Part shown: piece by piece, positions 1 to 5,298 of the stretch | Layout of the letters: each line of letters opens with the position of its first letter | Numbering within the stretch: position 1 is the first letter of the stretch | Assembly: GCA_964571805.1 (NCBI GenBank) | Contig: CAZNDI010000024.1 | Span: 1 to 11,989, forward strand | Source: JAUHWS01 sp964571805 | GTDB lineage: Bacteria; Patescibacteriota; Gracilibacteria; UM-FILTER-43-11 | Length of the DNA: 11,989 nucleotides | Reading direction: 5' to 3' | The notes under the pieces: model-generated | Told to the model about the DNA's origin: nothing | Databases searched by the model: none | What the model saw: only the letters and a program-made list of their open reading frames with translations | Position numbers and translations under genes: made by a program

Positions 1-2
1 CT

Positions 3-404
3 ATTTTCTCCAAAGAAGAGTTGATCCAATTCATTCAGAAAGCTCATATTTTGATTGCCAATGATTATGAGTGGGAGCTCATCAAACAAAAAACAGGGTG
101 GACAGAGGAATCTGTTTTATATCATGTGACCCAGTTGATCATCACTTTGGGGGAGAGGGGGTCAAGAATCATCTCAAAAGAAGGAGTTTTAGAAATTCCC
201 CCGGTTTTAGTCGAAAATCCTGTAGACCCTACGGGAGCCGGGGACGCGTATCGGGCGGGCTTAATTTATGGCCTTAAGAATGATCATCCCCTTGAAAGAT
301 CCGCTCAAATCGGGGCTTGGTTGGCGGCGAAGTGTGTTATGCAGAAGGGGACTCAGAATCATAAAATCGATCTGGATGATTTTGAGAGATACATTAAAAA
401 CTAA
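3..404 (+). CDS. PfkB-family nucleoside (probably adenosine) kinase, C-terminal part
   Basis: This is the last 133 residues of a ribokinase/PfkB-family sugar or nucleoside kinase; the frame is open to the left edge, so the N-terminus lies outside. Residues 75-81 of the fragment read DPTGAGD, the family signature 2 (anion hole plus catalytic Asp, here residue 81), followed by YRAG. An upstream ANDYEWELI segment matches the usual N-E/D-Y-E region of the lid and substrate domain. The YRAG and KGTQNH motifs resemble, from memory, archaeal-type nucleoside kinases (MJ0406-like) and PfkB-type adenosine kinases rather than fructokinases. The nearby ahcY, whose product releases adenosine, supports adenosine as substrate, but this is inference. 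The gene ends in TAA and is followed by a strong terminator. PfkB kinase is well supported; the exact substrate is not. Confidence 0.85.
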   Translation: MFSKEELIQFIQKAHILIANDYEWELIKQKTGWTEESVLYHVTQLIITLGERGSRIISKEGVLEIPPVLVENPVDPTGAGDAYRAGLIYGLKNDHPLERSAQIGAWLAAKCVMQKGTQNHKIDLDDFERYIKN

Positions 405-440
405 CAGTATAATACCAAATTCTATTCAAAAACCCGTATC

Positions 441-486
441 AAAACCCTGTAGGTCCACTCCATGGAGTGGACCTACAGGGTTTTTT
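441..486. terminator. Long perfect bidirectional intrinsic terminator
   Basis: Two 21-nt arms (441-461 and 464-484) are perfectly complementary around an AT centre. The right arm runs into six Ts, and the left arm starts with four As, which give Ts on the other strand. It lies between two convergent genes, the kinase ending at 404 and the PH-domain gene ending at 505, so it can terminate both. The stem is much longer than a typical intrinsic terminator. Confidence 0.93.
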
Positions 487-504
487 ATTGATTACTAGGA
501 TCTT

Positions 505-1128
505 TTAGGATTTTTCAAACCCCTCCGGATGCGATTCTTTATAAGCGGCACCCGAATACAAACTCTCTTTTCGTCCCTCCAGCGTTTGTTGAAAATATTT
601 GTAAACTTCATATGGGTTGTCGATATCGCTCAAAGTTTCATACACGGGATTCGTGCTTGTAGAGCTACTTCTCCCATTATTTGAACTTGTGGTGTGGGTT
701 TCGGTTTGCCCCAAATCAATCTTGATCGTTCCCACATTGAAAATCTTCCCCATAATCCCCACCGAAACAAAAACATTCTTAATTTGATCAAAAACAATTG
801 ATTGAAAATCAGTCCCGATCAACCCCGACTTGATGATTGTTCTTTTGGAAGTAATGGCATAAGCTTTTACCTTTCTAGAAAAATAAGCCAACAAAGAAAA
901 GGCCAATCCCACAGGAAAGACAATTTTAGCTAAGAAAACACCACTCACCGTTTTGGGTACATCATTTGAAGTGTAATGAATGATTTCCTGTTGAAAGAGA
1001 TAATACGACAAGGCGGAAACAACAATCATACCGATGATGAAATTGACGGCCAGAACCTTCCGGTTGATCACTCCTTCCCAAACTATTTTTTCACTGGCTT
1101 CTAAAATATTATTAATGTTGGGGTCCAT
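505..1128 (-). CDS. bPH2 (YdbS-like) PH-domain membrane protein
   Basis: A 207-residue protein with two hydrophobic segments (about residues 25-45 and 67-83), followed by a bacterial pleckstrin-homology-like domain (bPH2, formerly DUF304) from about residue 86. The tell-tale stretch is YAITSKRTIIKSGLIG followed by a conserved pattern of hydrophobic strands ending in GTIKID, which is how YdbS/YdbT-type proteins read. It is probably an inner-membrane protein with the PH domain facing the cytoplasm; its molecular role is unknown. Residues about 141-166 form a Thr/Ser/Asn-rich loop inside or just after the domain, which looks disordered. The ATG start at 1128 sits about 27 nt after the expected transcription start of a strong promoter, with no clear Shine-Dalgarno sequence. 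It is transcribed alone, divergently from ahcY. Confidence 0.8.
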   Translation of the reverse strand: MDPNINNILEASEKIVWEGVINRKVLAVNFIIGMIVVSALSYYLFQQEIIHYTSNDVPKTVSGVFLAKIVFPVGLAFSLLAYFSRKVKAYAITSKRTIIKSGLIGTDFQSIVFDQIKNVFVSVGIMGKIFNVGTIKIDLGQTETHTTSSNNGRSSSTSTNPVYETLSDIDNPYEVYKYFQQTLEGRKESLYSGAAYKESHPEGFEKS

Positions 1129-1161
1129 TTTTATCTTAAATTATGCGAAATAAATCTTCTA

Positions 1162-1190
1162 ATTATATCATTTCTCGTCGATTTATACAA
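1162..1190 (-). promoter_or_regulatory. Sigma70-type promoter of the PH-domain gene
   Basis: On the minus strand a TTGTAT -35 box (plus-strand 1185-1190) is separated by exactly 17 bp from a perfect TATAAT -10 box (1162-1167). Transcription would begin near 1155, giving a 5' untranslated region of about 27 nt before the ATG at 1128. This is the best promoter match in the window. Confidence 0.72.
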
Positions 1191-1268
1191 TACTAGCTTT
1201 ATTTCTTGTTTTGATTGTTTTAAAGTAGGGCAAGTGCATAAAACGATTAATTATTAACGTATTCCCCT

Positions 1269-2642
1269 TTGAAAACAGATTTTAAAGTAAAAGACCTCAC
1301 CTTAGCCGATTTTGGCCGAAAAGAAATCGAATTGGCCGAACAAGAAATGCCAGGGCTCATGTCACTTCGAGAAAAATATGGAAAAACAAAGCCCTTGCAA
1401 GGTGCTCGCATTGCAGGTTGCATTCATATGACCATTCAAACCGCAGTCCTCATTGAAACCCTCATCGAATTAGGCGCAGACGTCCGTTGGAGCTCCTGCA
1501 ACATCTTCTCCACCCAAGATCACGCCGCGGCTGCTATTGCTCAAAAGGGGATTCCCGTCTTTGCTTGGAAAGAAGAATCGGAAGAGGACTATTGGTGGTG
1601 TGTGGAACAAACCCTGATTTTTAAAGATGGCTTAGGGCCCAACATGATTCTCGATGACGGAGGGGATCTGACAGAACTTATCTACAAAAAGTACCCTCAG
1701 TTCCTCAAGGACATCAAAGGGGTAACGGAAGAAACGACCACAGGAGTGCACCGCCTTTATGAAATGATGAAGCGGGGTGAATTGACGATTCCGGCCATCA
1801 ATGTCAACGATTCGGTCACTAAATCTAAATTTGATAATTTATATGGGTGCCGCGAAAGTTTGATCGATGGTATCAAACGAGCGACCGATGTTATGATTGC
1901 TGGTAAGGTGGCTGTCGTGGCAGGCTATGGAGATGTGGGAAAGGGCTGTGCCAAAGCCCTGAGTTCCATGGGGGCTCGAGTGATTGTCACCGAAATCGAC
2001 CCCATCAACGCTCTGCAAGCTGCAATGGAGGGGTATCAAGTCATGCCGATGGATGAAGCTGCATCCTTGGGAAATATTTTTGTGACCGCCACGGGCAATC
2101 ATCGTGTCATCACCGGAAAGCATCTTGAAATGATGCCAGATCAGGCCATCGTATGTAACATCGGGCATTTTGACAACGAAATTGATGTGGCCTGGCTTAA
2201 AGAAAATGCCACGGTGACCAATATTAAGCCTCAGGTTGATAAATATAATTTAAAAATTAGCGGAGAGCGTGGAGCGGAGAGCGTGGAGCAAAAAAAACAA
2301 GGGCTCACCGCTCACCGCTCACCGCTCTCCGCTTCGAAATCGAAGGAAATTATCCTTCTGGCTGAAGGGCGATTGGTCAATTTAGGCTGTGCGACAGGTC
2401 ATCCCAGTTTTGTAATGAGTACTAGCTTCACCAATCAAGTTCTCGCTCAAATTGAACTTTTCACCAAAAGTGATCAATATCCCCCGGGAGTCTACATGCT
2501 TCCCAAACAACTTGATGAAGAAGTGGCTCGTTTGCATCTGGAAAAAATTGGAGTCAAGCTTGAAGTGCTGACCCCTGAACAGGCTGAATACATCAGTGTG
2601 CCGGTCAAGGGTCCGTTTAAGCCTGATCACTACCGCTATTAA
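1269..2642 (+). CDS. ahcY: S-adenosylhomocysteine hydrolase (with in-frame repeat insert)
   Basis: AhcY (SAHH) reversibly splits S-adenosylhomocysteine into adenosine and homocysteine using bound NAD, relieving product inhibition of methyltransferases. Visible family landmarks are AGCIHMTIQTAVLIETL, SSCNIFSTQDHAAAA, DDGGDLT, the NAD-binding GYGDVGKG (residues 219-226), EGRLVNLGCATGHPSFVMS and the canonical C-terminal KPDHYRY (451-457). The start is TTG at 1269: an in-frame TAA lies at 1248, and the next ATG would remove conserved N-terminal sequence. No Shine-Dalgarno sequence is seen. At 457 residues it carries about 27 residues more than expected at one site: residues 331-355 are encoded by a palindromic repeat inserted between the usual LK and the following IILLAEGRL. 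All catalytic and cofactor motifs remain on either side in one frame, so the enzyme is probably functional. It heads the ahcY-methyltransferase-metK group. Confidence 0.96.
   Translation: MKTDFKVKDLTLADFGRKEIELAEQEMPGLMSLREKYGKTKPLQGARIAGCIHMTIQTAVLIETLIELGADVRWSSCNIFSTQDHAAAAIAQKGIPVFAWKEESEEDYWWCVEQTLIFKDGLGPNMILDDGGDLTELIYKKYPQFLKDIKGVTEETTTGVHRLYEMMKRGELTIPAINVNDSVTKSKFDNLYGCRESLIDGIKRATDVMIAGKVAVVAGYGDVGKGCAKALSSMGARVIVTEIDPINALQAAMEGYQVMPMDEAASLGNIFVTATGNHRVITGKHLEMMPDQAIVCNIGHFDNEIDVAWLKENATVTNIKPQVDKYNLKISGERGAESVEQKKQGLTAHRSPLSASKSKEIILLAEGRLVNLGCATGHPSFVMSTSFTNQVLAQIELFTKSDQYPPGVYMLPKQLDEEVARLHLEKIGVKLEVLTPEQAEYISVPVKGPFKPDHYRY
2259..2333. repeat. 75-bp palindromic repeat inserted in-frame in ahcY
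   Basis: Two 31-nt arms (2259-2289 and 2303-2333) are inverted repeats matching at 26 of 31 positions, separated by a 13-nt A-rich spacer that includes eight consecutive As (2290-2297). Each arm is built from 7-nt units: the left arm is a 14-mer (ggagagcgtggagc) present twice, and the right arm is gctcacc three times, then gctctcc. The element is exactly 25 codons, keeps the frame and has no stop. It encodes residues 331-355, starting SGERGAES. Ordinary SAHH has only a short turn here. It looks like a mobile or amplified palindromic element of the kind that can insert in genes (compare Rickettsia palindromic elements), but the family is not identified. No clear target-site duplication is visible. 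Confidence 0.85.
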
Positions 2643-2714
2643 TTCCCTCAATTTAAATTGGTATAAAACAAATTATAAGGTAGCATTCATCTGTCTATTT
2701 TAGGAATCCACAAA

Positions 2715-3560
2715 ATGAAAAATTTCAAGCGTATCGTCAAATACCTCACTCCTGTCCCCCTTAAAAAAGCCCTAAAATACGGCTATCATTCTGTTTTAGA
2801 TTTGAAGGATCACATGACAGGAAAAAGAGACCCCAATCTCCCTCCTCGACGGCTCAATTTCGTGGGAAGTGAGGACTTTTTAAAAGTTTCTCAAGAATTT
2901 TTTAACTATTTCACTGATCCTCAAATAGGAGGCGTCCAACCCGAGCACAGAATTTTAGATATTGGATCTGGGGTAGGTCGAATGGCCATTCCTTTTACCG
3001 ATTATCTCTCTCCTCAGGGGGCTTACCACGGCTTTGATATCGACAAAAGAGGCGTCAAATGGTGCCAAGAGCATTTCTCTAAAAAGCATTCCAATTTTCA
3101 TTTTGAATACGTCGATTTATTCAACAAATACTACAATGAGAAGGGCCTACTCAGTCCATCGGAATTCAAATTTCCTTACACCCAAGATTTTTTTGATTTC
3201 GTTTTTGCTACCTCAGTTTTTACCCACCTCCTCACCCACGATTCTGAGCATTACTTGAAAGAGATCAGCCGAGTGCTCAAACCCGAAGGCAAAGCCATGG
3301 TGACCTTTTTTGTCATTGATGAATTGGCCCACAAGAATATTGTCGATCAGACCGCCAGTTGTGATTTAAAATATAAGTCTGATGACTATTCCTTCTATTC
3401 TCACAAAAACATGCCCGAAGCTGAAATTGGCTACGTCGAAAATTGGCTTCATGCTGCCGTAGAAAAAGCAGGTTTGCGAATCGAAAAAATCTTGTATGGC
3501 GCTTGGTCAGGCCGAGAAAACCCTCTTTCTTACCAAGATATCCTAATTTTGAGTAAGTGA
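2715..3560 (+). CDS. Class I SAM-dependent methyltransferase, substrate unknown
   Basis: A 281-residue Rossmann-fold methyltransferase. Motif I is ILDIGSGVGRMAI (residues about 79-91, SAM-binding glycines at 84-88), the post-I acidic motif is YHGFDID, motif II is the DFVFATSVFTHL stretch, and LKPEGKAMVTFF is motif III. The roughly 75-residue N-terminal extension (basic, with LPPRRLNFVGSEDF) and the C-terminal part (ENWLHAAVEKAGL) probably define the substrate, which I cannot name. From memory the layout resembles methyltransferases found near cell-surface polysaccharide genes, a weak clue. Its place between ahcY (72-nt gap) and metK (147-nt gap) puts it beside the enzymes that remove SAH and supply SAM. 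An AGGA at 2702-2705, 9 nt before the ATG, is the only plausible Shine-Dalgarno sequence in the window. A weak promoter (TTGGTA at 2658, TAGCAT at 2681, 17-bp spacer) is possible. The stop is TGA. Confidence 0.88.
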   Translation: MKNFKRIVKYLTPVPLKKALKYGYHSVLDLKDHMTGKRDPNLPPRRLNFVGSEDFLKVSQEFFNYFTDPQIGGVQPEHRILDIGSGVGRMAIPFTDYLSPQGAYHGFDIDKRGVKWCQEHFSKKHSNFHFEYVDLFNKYYNEKGLLSPSEFKFPYTQDFFDFVFATSVFTHLLTHDSEHYLKEISRVLKPEGKAMVTFFVIDELAHKNIVDQTASCDLKYKSDDYSFYSHKNMPEAEIGYVENWLHAAVEKAGLRIEKILYGAWSGRENPLSYQDILILSK

Positions 3561-3582
3561 TACAAAATTGCAACGTAGTGTT

Positions 3583-3611
3583 TTGTAGCTTGCAGCGTAA
3601 AAATATATAAA
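3583..3611 (+). promoter_or_regulatory. Candidate metK promoter
   Basis: TTGTAG (3583-3588) and TATAAA (3606-3611) are separated by 17 bp. The -10 box is good (5 of 6) and the -35 is weak (3 of 6). Transcription would begin near 3618, just before the leader hairpin, giving a leader of about 90 nt. The surroundings are AT-rich, so chance matches are possible. Confidence 0.4.
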
Positions 3612-3621
3612 TAAGTTAATA

Positions 3622-3675
3622 CTTCGTAGCAAAGAAATGTTTCAACTTCACATTTGTAGCATTTCTATTGCGAAG
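3622..3675 (+). promoter_or_regulatory. Structured metK leader with two competing hairpins
   Basis: The leader can fold into a long stem: cttcg (3622-3626) with cgaag (3671-3675), caa (3630-3632) with ttg (3668-3670), and agaaatg (3633-3639) with catttct (3660-3666), with TAG bulged at 3627-3629. A second, exclusive stem is possible: aaatgt (3635-3640) with acattt (3650-3655). It reuses the bases of the inner stem. The region sits 33-86 nt before the metK ATG. It matches no SAM riboswitch class that I recognise, and the stems are AT-rich and modest in strength. Confidence 0.35.
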
Positions 3676-3707
3676 AGGCATGACTCCAAATTCCTAACTT
3701 CAATTCC

Positions 3708-4865
3708 ATGAGTAAATACTACTTCACTTCCGAGTCTGTGACCGAGGGGCATCCCGATAAACTCTGTGACCAAATTTCAGATGCCGTGCTCGATGCTGTT
3801 TTGAAAGATGATCCCGAGGGGGCTTGCTGTTGTGAGGTTTATACCACGACAGGTTTGGTTCTTGTGGGAGGGGAGATCACCACTAAAACGTATGTAGACA
3901 TCCAAAAAATTGTTCGTGAAACCCTCCGTGACATTGGTTACGACAACTCGGACTATGGCATCGATTATAAAAGTTGTTCCGTCCTCAATGCCATTCATGA
4001 ACAGAGTCCCGACATCGCCCAAGGTGAGGATGCAGAAAAATCCCAACACAAGGCTCAGGGGGCAGGGGATCAAGGTATCATGATGGGTTATGCCTGCCGT
4101 GAAACTGACGAACTTATGCCCCTTCCCATCACCTTGGCCCACAAATTGGCGAGGCGTTTGGCGGAGGTGCGCAAAAACAAAACCATCCCTTATTTACGAC
4201 CCGATGGAAAAACCCAAGTCACCGTGGAATATATCGATGATAAGCCGGTTTCTGTCGAAACGGTCGTGATTGCCGCCCAACATGACGACCATATCCCTTA
4301 TGAAAAAATTAGAGAAGACATCATAGAACATGTCATCAAGCCCATTTGTGCGGATTATTTGACGCCTGAAACTCGATTTCTCATCAATGAAACCGGCAAG
4401 TTTGTCATTGGGGGGCCGCAAGGGGACACGGGCATGACCGGGCGAAAAATCATCGTGGACACTTATGGGGGCATGGGGCGACACGGAGGAGGGGCCTTCA
4501 GTGGAAAGGTGCCCAACAAACAAGATCGTTCAGGGGCTTACATGGCGCGCTATATAGCTAAAAACATTGTGGCGGCCGGTTTGGCCGAAAAATGTGAAGT
4601 GCAACTGGCTTATGCTATCGGTTATCCTGAGCCCGTTTCAGTTCATGTGACTACTTTTGGTACGGGCAAAAAGGACGACGAAAAAATTGAAGCGGCCATT
4701 CGTTCAATTTTTGACATGACGCCTGCAGGCATCATTACCACCTTTGACCTCAAACGACCCATCTACAAGCAGACGGCTGTTTATGGTCATTTTGGACGCT
4801 CAGAATTTCCATGGGAAGCCTTAAATAAGGTCGAAGAGTTGAATAAATTTTTTGAACAAGAGTAA
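3708..4865 (+). CDS. metK: S-adenosylmethionine synthetase (methionine adenosyltransferase)
   Basis: MetK makes S-adenosylmethionine from methionine and ATP, releasing phosphate and pyrophosphate. At 385 residues it is the normal bacterial length. It shows the ATP-binding GHPDKLCDQ (starting at residue 14), signature 1 as GAGDQGIMMGYA, and signature 2 as GGGAFSGKVPNKQDRS, followed by a normal C-terminal domain ending near the FGRSEFPWE motif. The phosphate- and metal-site residues Lys267 and Asp273 of signature 2 are present, but the residue after the Lys, usually Asp (KDP), is Val268 here. The ATG is the only sensible start; no Shine-Dalgarno sequence precedes it. It follows the methyltransferase by 147 nt, with a structured leader and a candidate promoter, so it may be both co-transcribed and independently regulated. 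Hairpin repeats with short T runs lie just downstream. Confidence 0.97.
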   Translation: MSKYYFTSESVTEGHPDKLCDQISDAVLDAVLKDDPEGACCCEVYTTTGLVLVGGEITTKTYVDIQKIVRETLRDIGYDNSDYGIDYKSCSVLNAIHEQSPDIAQGEDAEKSQHKAQGAGDQGIMMGYACRETDELMPLPITLAHKLARRLAEVRKNKTIPYLRPDGKTQVTVEYIDDKPVSVETVVIAAQHDDHIPYEKIREDIIEHVIKPICADYLTPETRFLINETGKFVIGGPQGDTGMTGRKIIVDTYGGMGRHGGGAFSGKVPNKQDRSGAYMARYIAKNIVAAGLAEKCEVQLAYAIGYPEPVSVHVTTFGTGKKDDEKIEAAIRSIFDMTPAGIITTFDLKRPIYKQTAVYGHFGRSEFPWEALNKVEELNKFFEQE

Positions 4866-4900
4866 AAAGTTTGTTCATCAAGGGCAGTCCTCAATCTCGC

Positions 4901-5029
4901 ATCGCAGACCTCCCCAACCCCTCCCTCAGATCAGGGAGGGGCTTTTCATCGCAGACCTCCCCAACCCCTCCTCAGGGAGGGGCTTTTCATCGCAGACCTC
5001 CCCAACCCCTCCTCAGGGAGGGGCTTTTA
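4901..5029. repeat. Three tandem 41-47-bp hairpin repeats after metK
   Basis: Three direct copies lie end to end: 4901-4947 (47 bp), 4948-4988 (41 bp) and 4989-5029 (41 bp). Copies 2 and 3 are identical except for the last base; copy 1 has six extra bases in its loop region. Each copy begins atcgcagacctccccaa, then forms a GC-rich hairpin (arms cccctcc and ggagggg), then gctttt. There are no spacers, so this is not a CRISPR array. The hairpins recall the common GC-rich intergenic palindromes of many bacteria. An open frame across them encodes only low-complexity sequence and is not called a gene. Confidence 0.9.
4918..5028 (+). terminator. Possible triple terminator downstream of metK
   Basis: Within the tandem repeats, three GC-rich stems are each followed by C and TTTT: stem 4918-4926 with 4933-4941, stem 4965-4971 with 4976-4982, and stem 5006-5012 with 5017-5023. 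They lie 50-160 nt after the metK stop, before the gyrB promoter. The T runs are short, so each alone may be a weak terminator; three in series could insulate metK from gyrB. Confidence 0.45.
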
Positions 5030-5051
5030 TACTATTAATCCTTAATTCCTT

Positions 5052-5084
5052 GATGGAGGCCTCCCTAACCCTCCGAAGGAGGGG
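5052..5084. repeat. Related palindromic repeat, diverged copy
   Basis: A perfect 10-bp palindrome (ggaggcctcc, 5055-5064) is followed by a hairpin with arms ccctcc (5069-5074) and ggaggg (5078-5083) around GAA. The cctcc-ctaaccctcc layout matches the upstream tandem units, so this is probably a diverged member of the same family. Confidence 0.65.
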
Positions 5085-5118
5085 AATATTAAGGGGATGA
5101 ATATACAACCTAATCTTT

Positions 5119-5145
5119 CCCCCCCTTCGGAGGGGGGGAGGTCTC
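5119..5145. repeat. Inverted copy of the palindromic repeat, C7/G7 stem
   Basis: Seven Cs (5119-5125) can pair with seven Gs (5132-5138) around TTCGGA, and the segment ends aggtct. Read on the minus strand it begins gacctcccc and then a hairpin, the same layout as the units at 4901-5029, so it is a copy in inverted orientation. The long G and C runs are also a likely site of length variation. Confidence 0.65.
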
Positions 5146-5224
5146 TTAGCTTCTGTAGGACTGGAGGGAGTTCACTCAAAGTAAAAAACTCCTGAGCTGG
5201 GCTAAAATTTGGCAAGCAAAATTC

Positions 5225-5268
5225 TCAACTCAGTTCGAGTTGATCTTCCCTATAAATTCCTCTAAAAT
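5225..5268 (+). promoter_or_regulatory. gyrB promoter with an overlapping dyad
   Basis: TTGATC (5240-5245) and TAAAAT (5263-5268), 17 bp apart, form a reasonable sigma70-type promoter (4 of 6 and 5 of 6 matches). Transcription would begin near 5275, giving an untranslated region of about 24 nt, similar to the PH-domain gene. A perfect 7-bp inverted repeat (tcaactc 5225-5231, gagttga 5237-5243) overlaps the -35 box and could be an operator. The remainder of the 433-bp gap between metK and gyrB (5146-5224) shows nothing further that I can support. Confidence 0.55.
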
Positions 5269-5298
5269 TCTCGAGGCGATTTGAAATAAACCACTTTA

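Noticed and set aside
408..413. TATAAT -10 box just after the kinase gene
   Set aside because: There is no -35 box at a suitable distance, and it would only transcribe into the terminator 30 nt downstream.
1129..1268. SAH riboswitch upstream of ahcY
   Set aside because: The AT-rich region lacks the GC-rich conserved core and pseudoknot of the known SAH riboswitch; only a weak promoter-like TTGATT / CATAAA pair with a 20-bp spacer is present.
1839..2168. Long minus-strand open frames within ahcY, metK, gyrB and trhO
   Set aside because: They lie wholly opposite strongly conserved genes, have no recognisable domains and are shadows of codon structure.
2259..2333. Frameshift or pseudogene in ahcY
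   Set aside because: The frame is continuous, the insert is exactly 25 codons, and every conserved motif up to the C-terminal KPDHYRY is intact.
4901..5029. Short CRISPR-like array
   Set aside because: The three copies are contiguous with no unique spacers, each is internally palindromic with a T run, and no cas genes are near.
4852..5100. Open frame of 82 codons across the repeats after metK
   Set aside because: It overlaps the end of metK and is formed by tandem palindromic repeats; its product is low-complexity and repeats simply because the DNA does.
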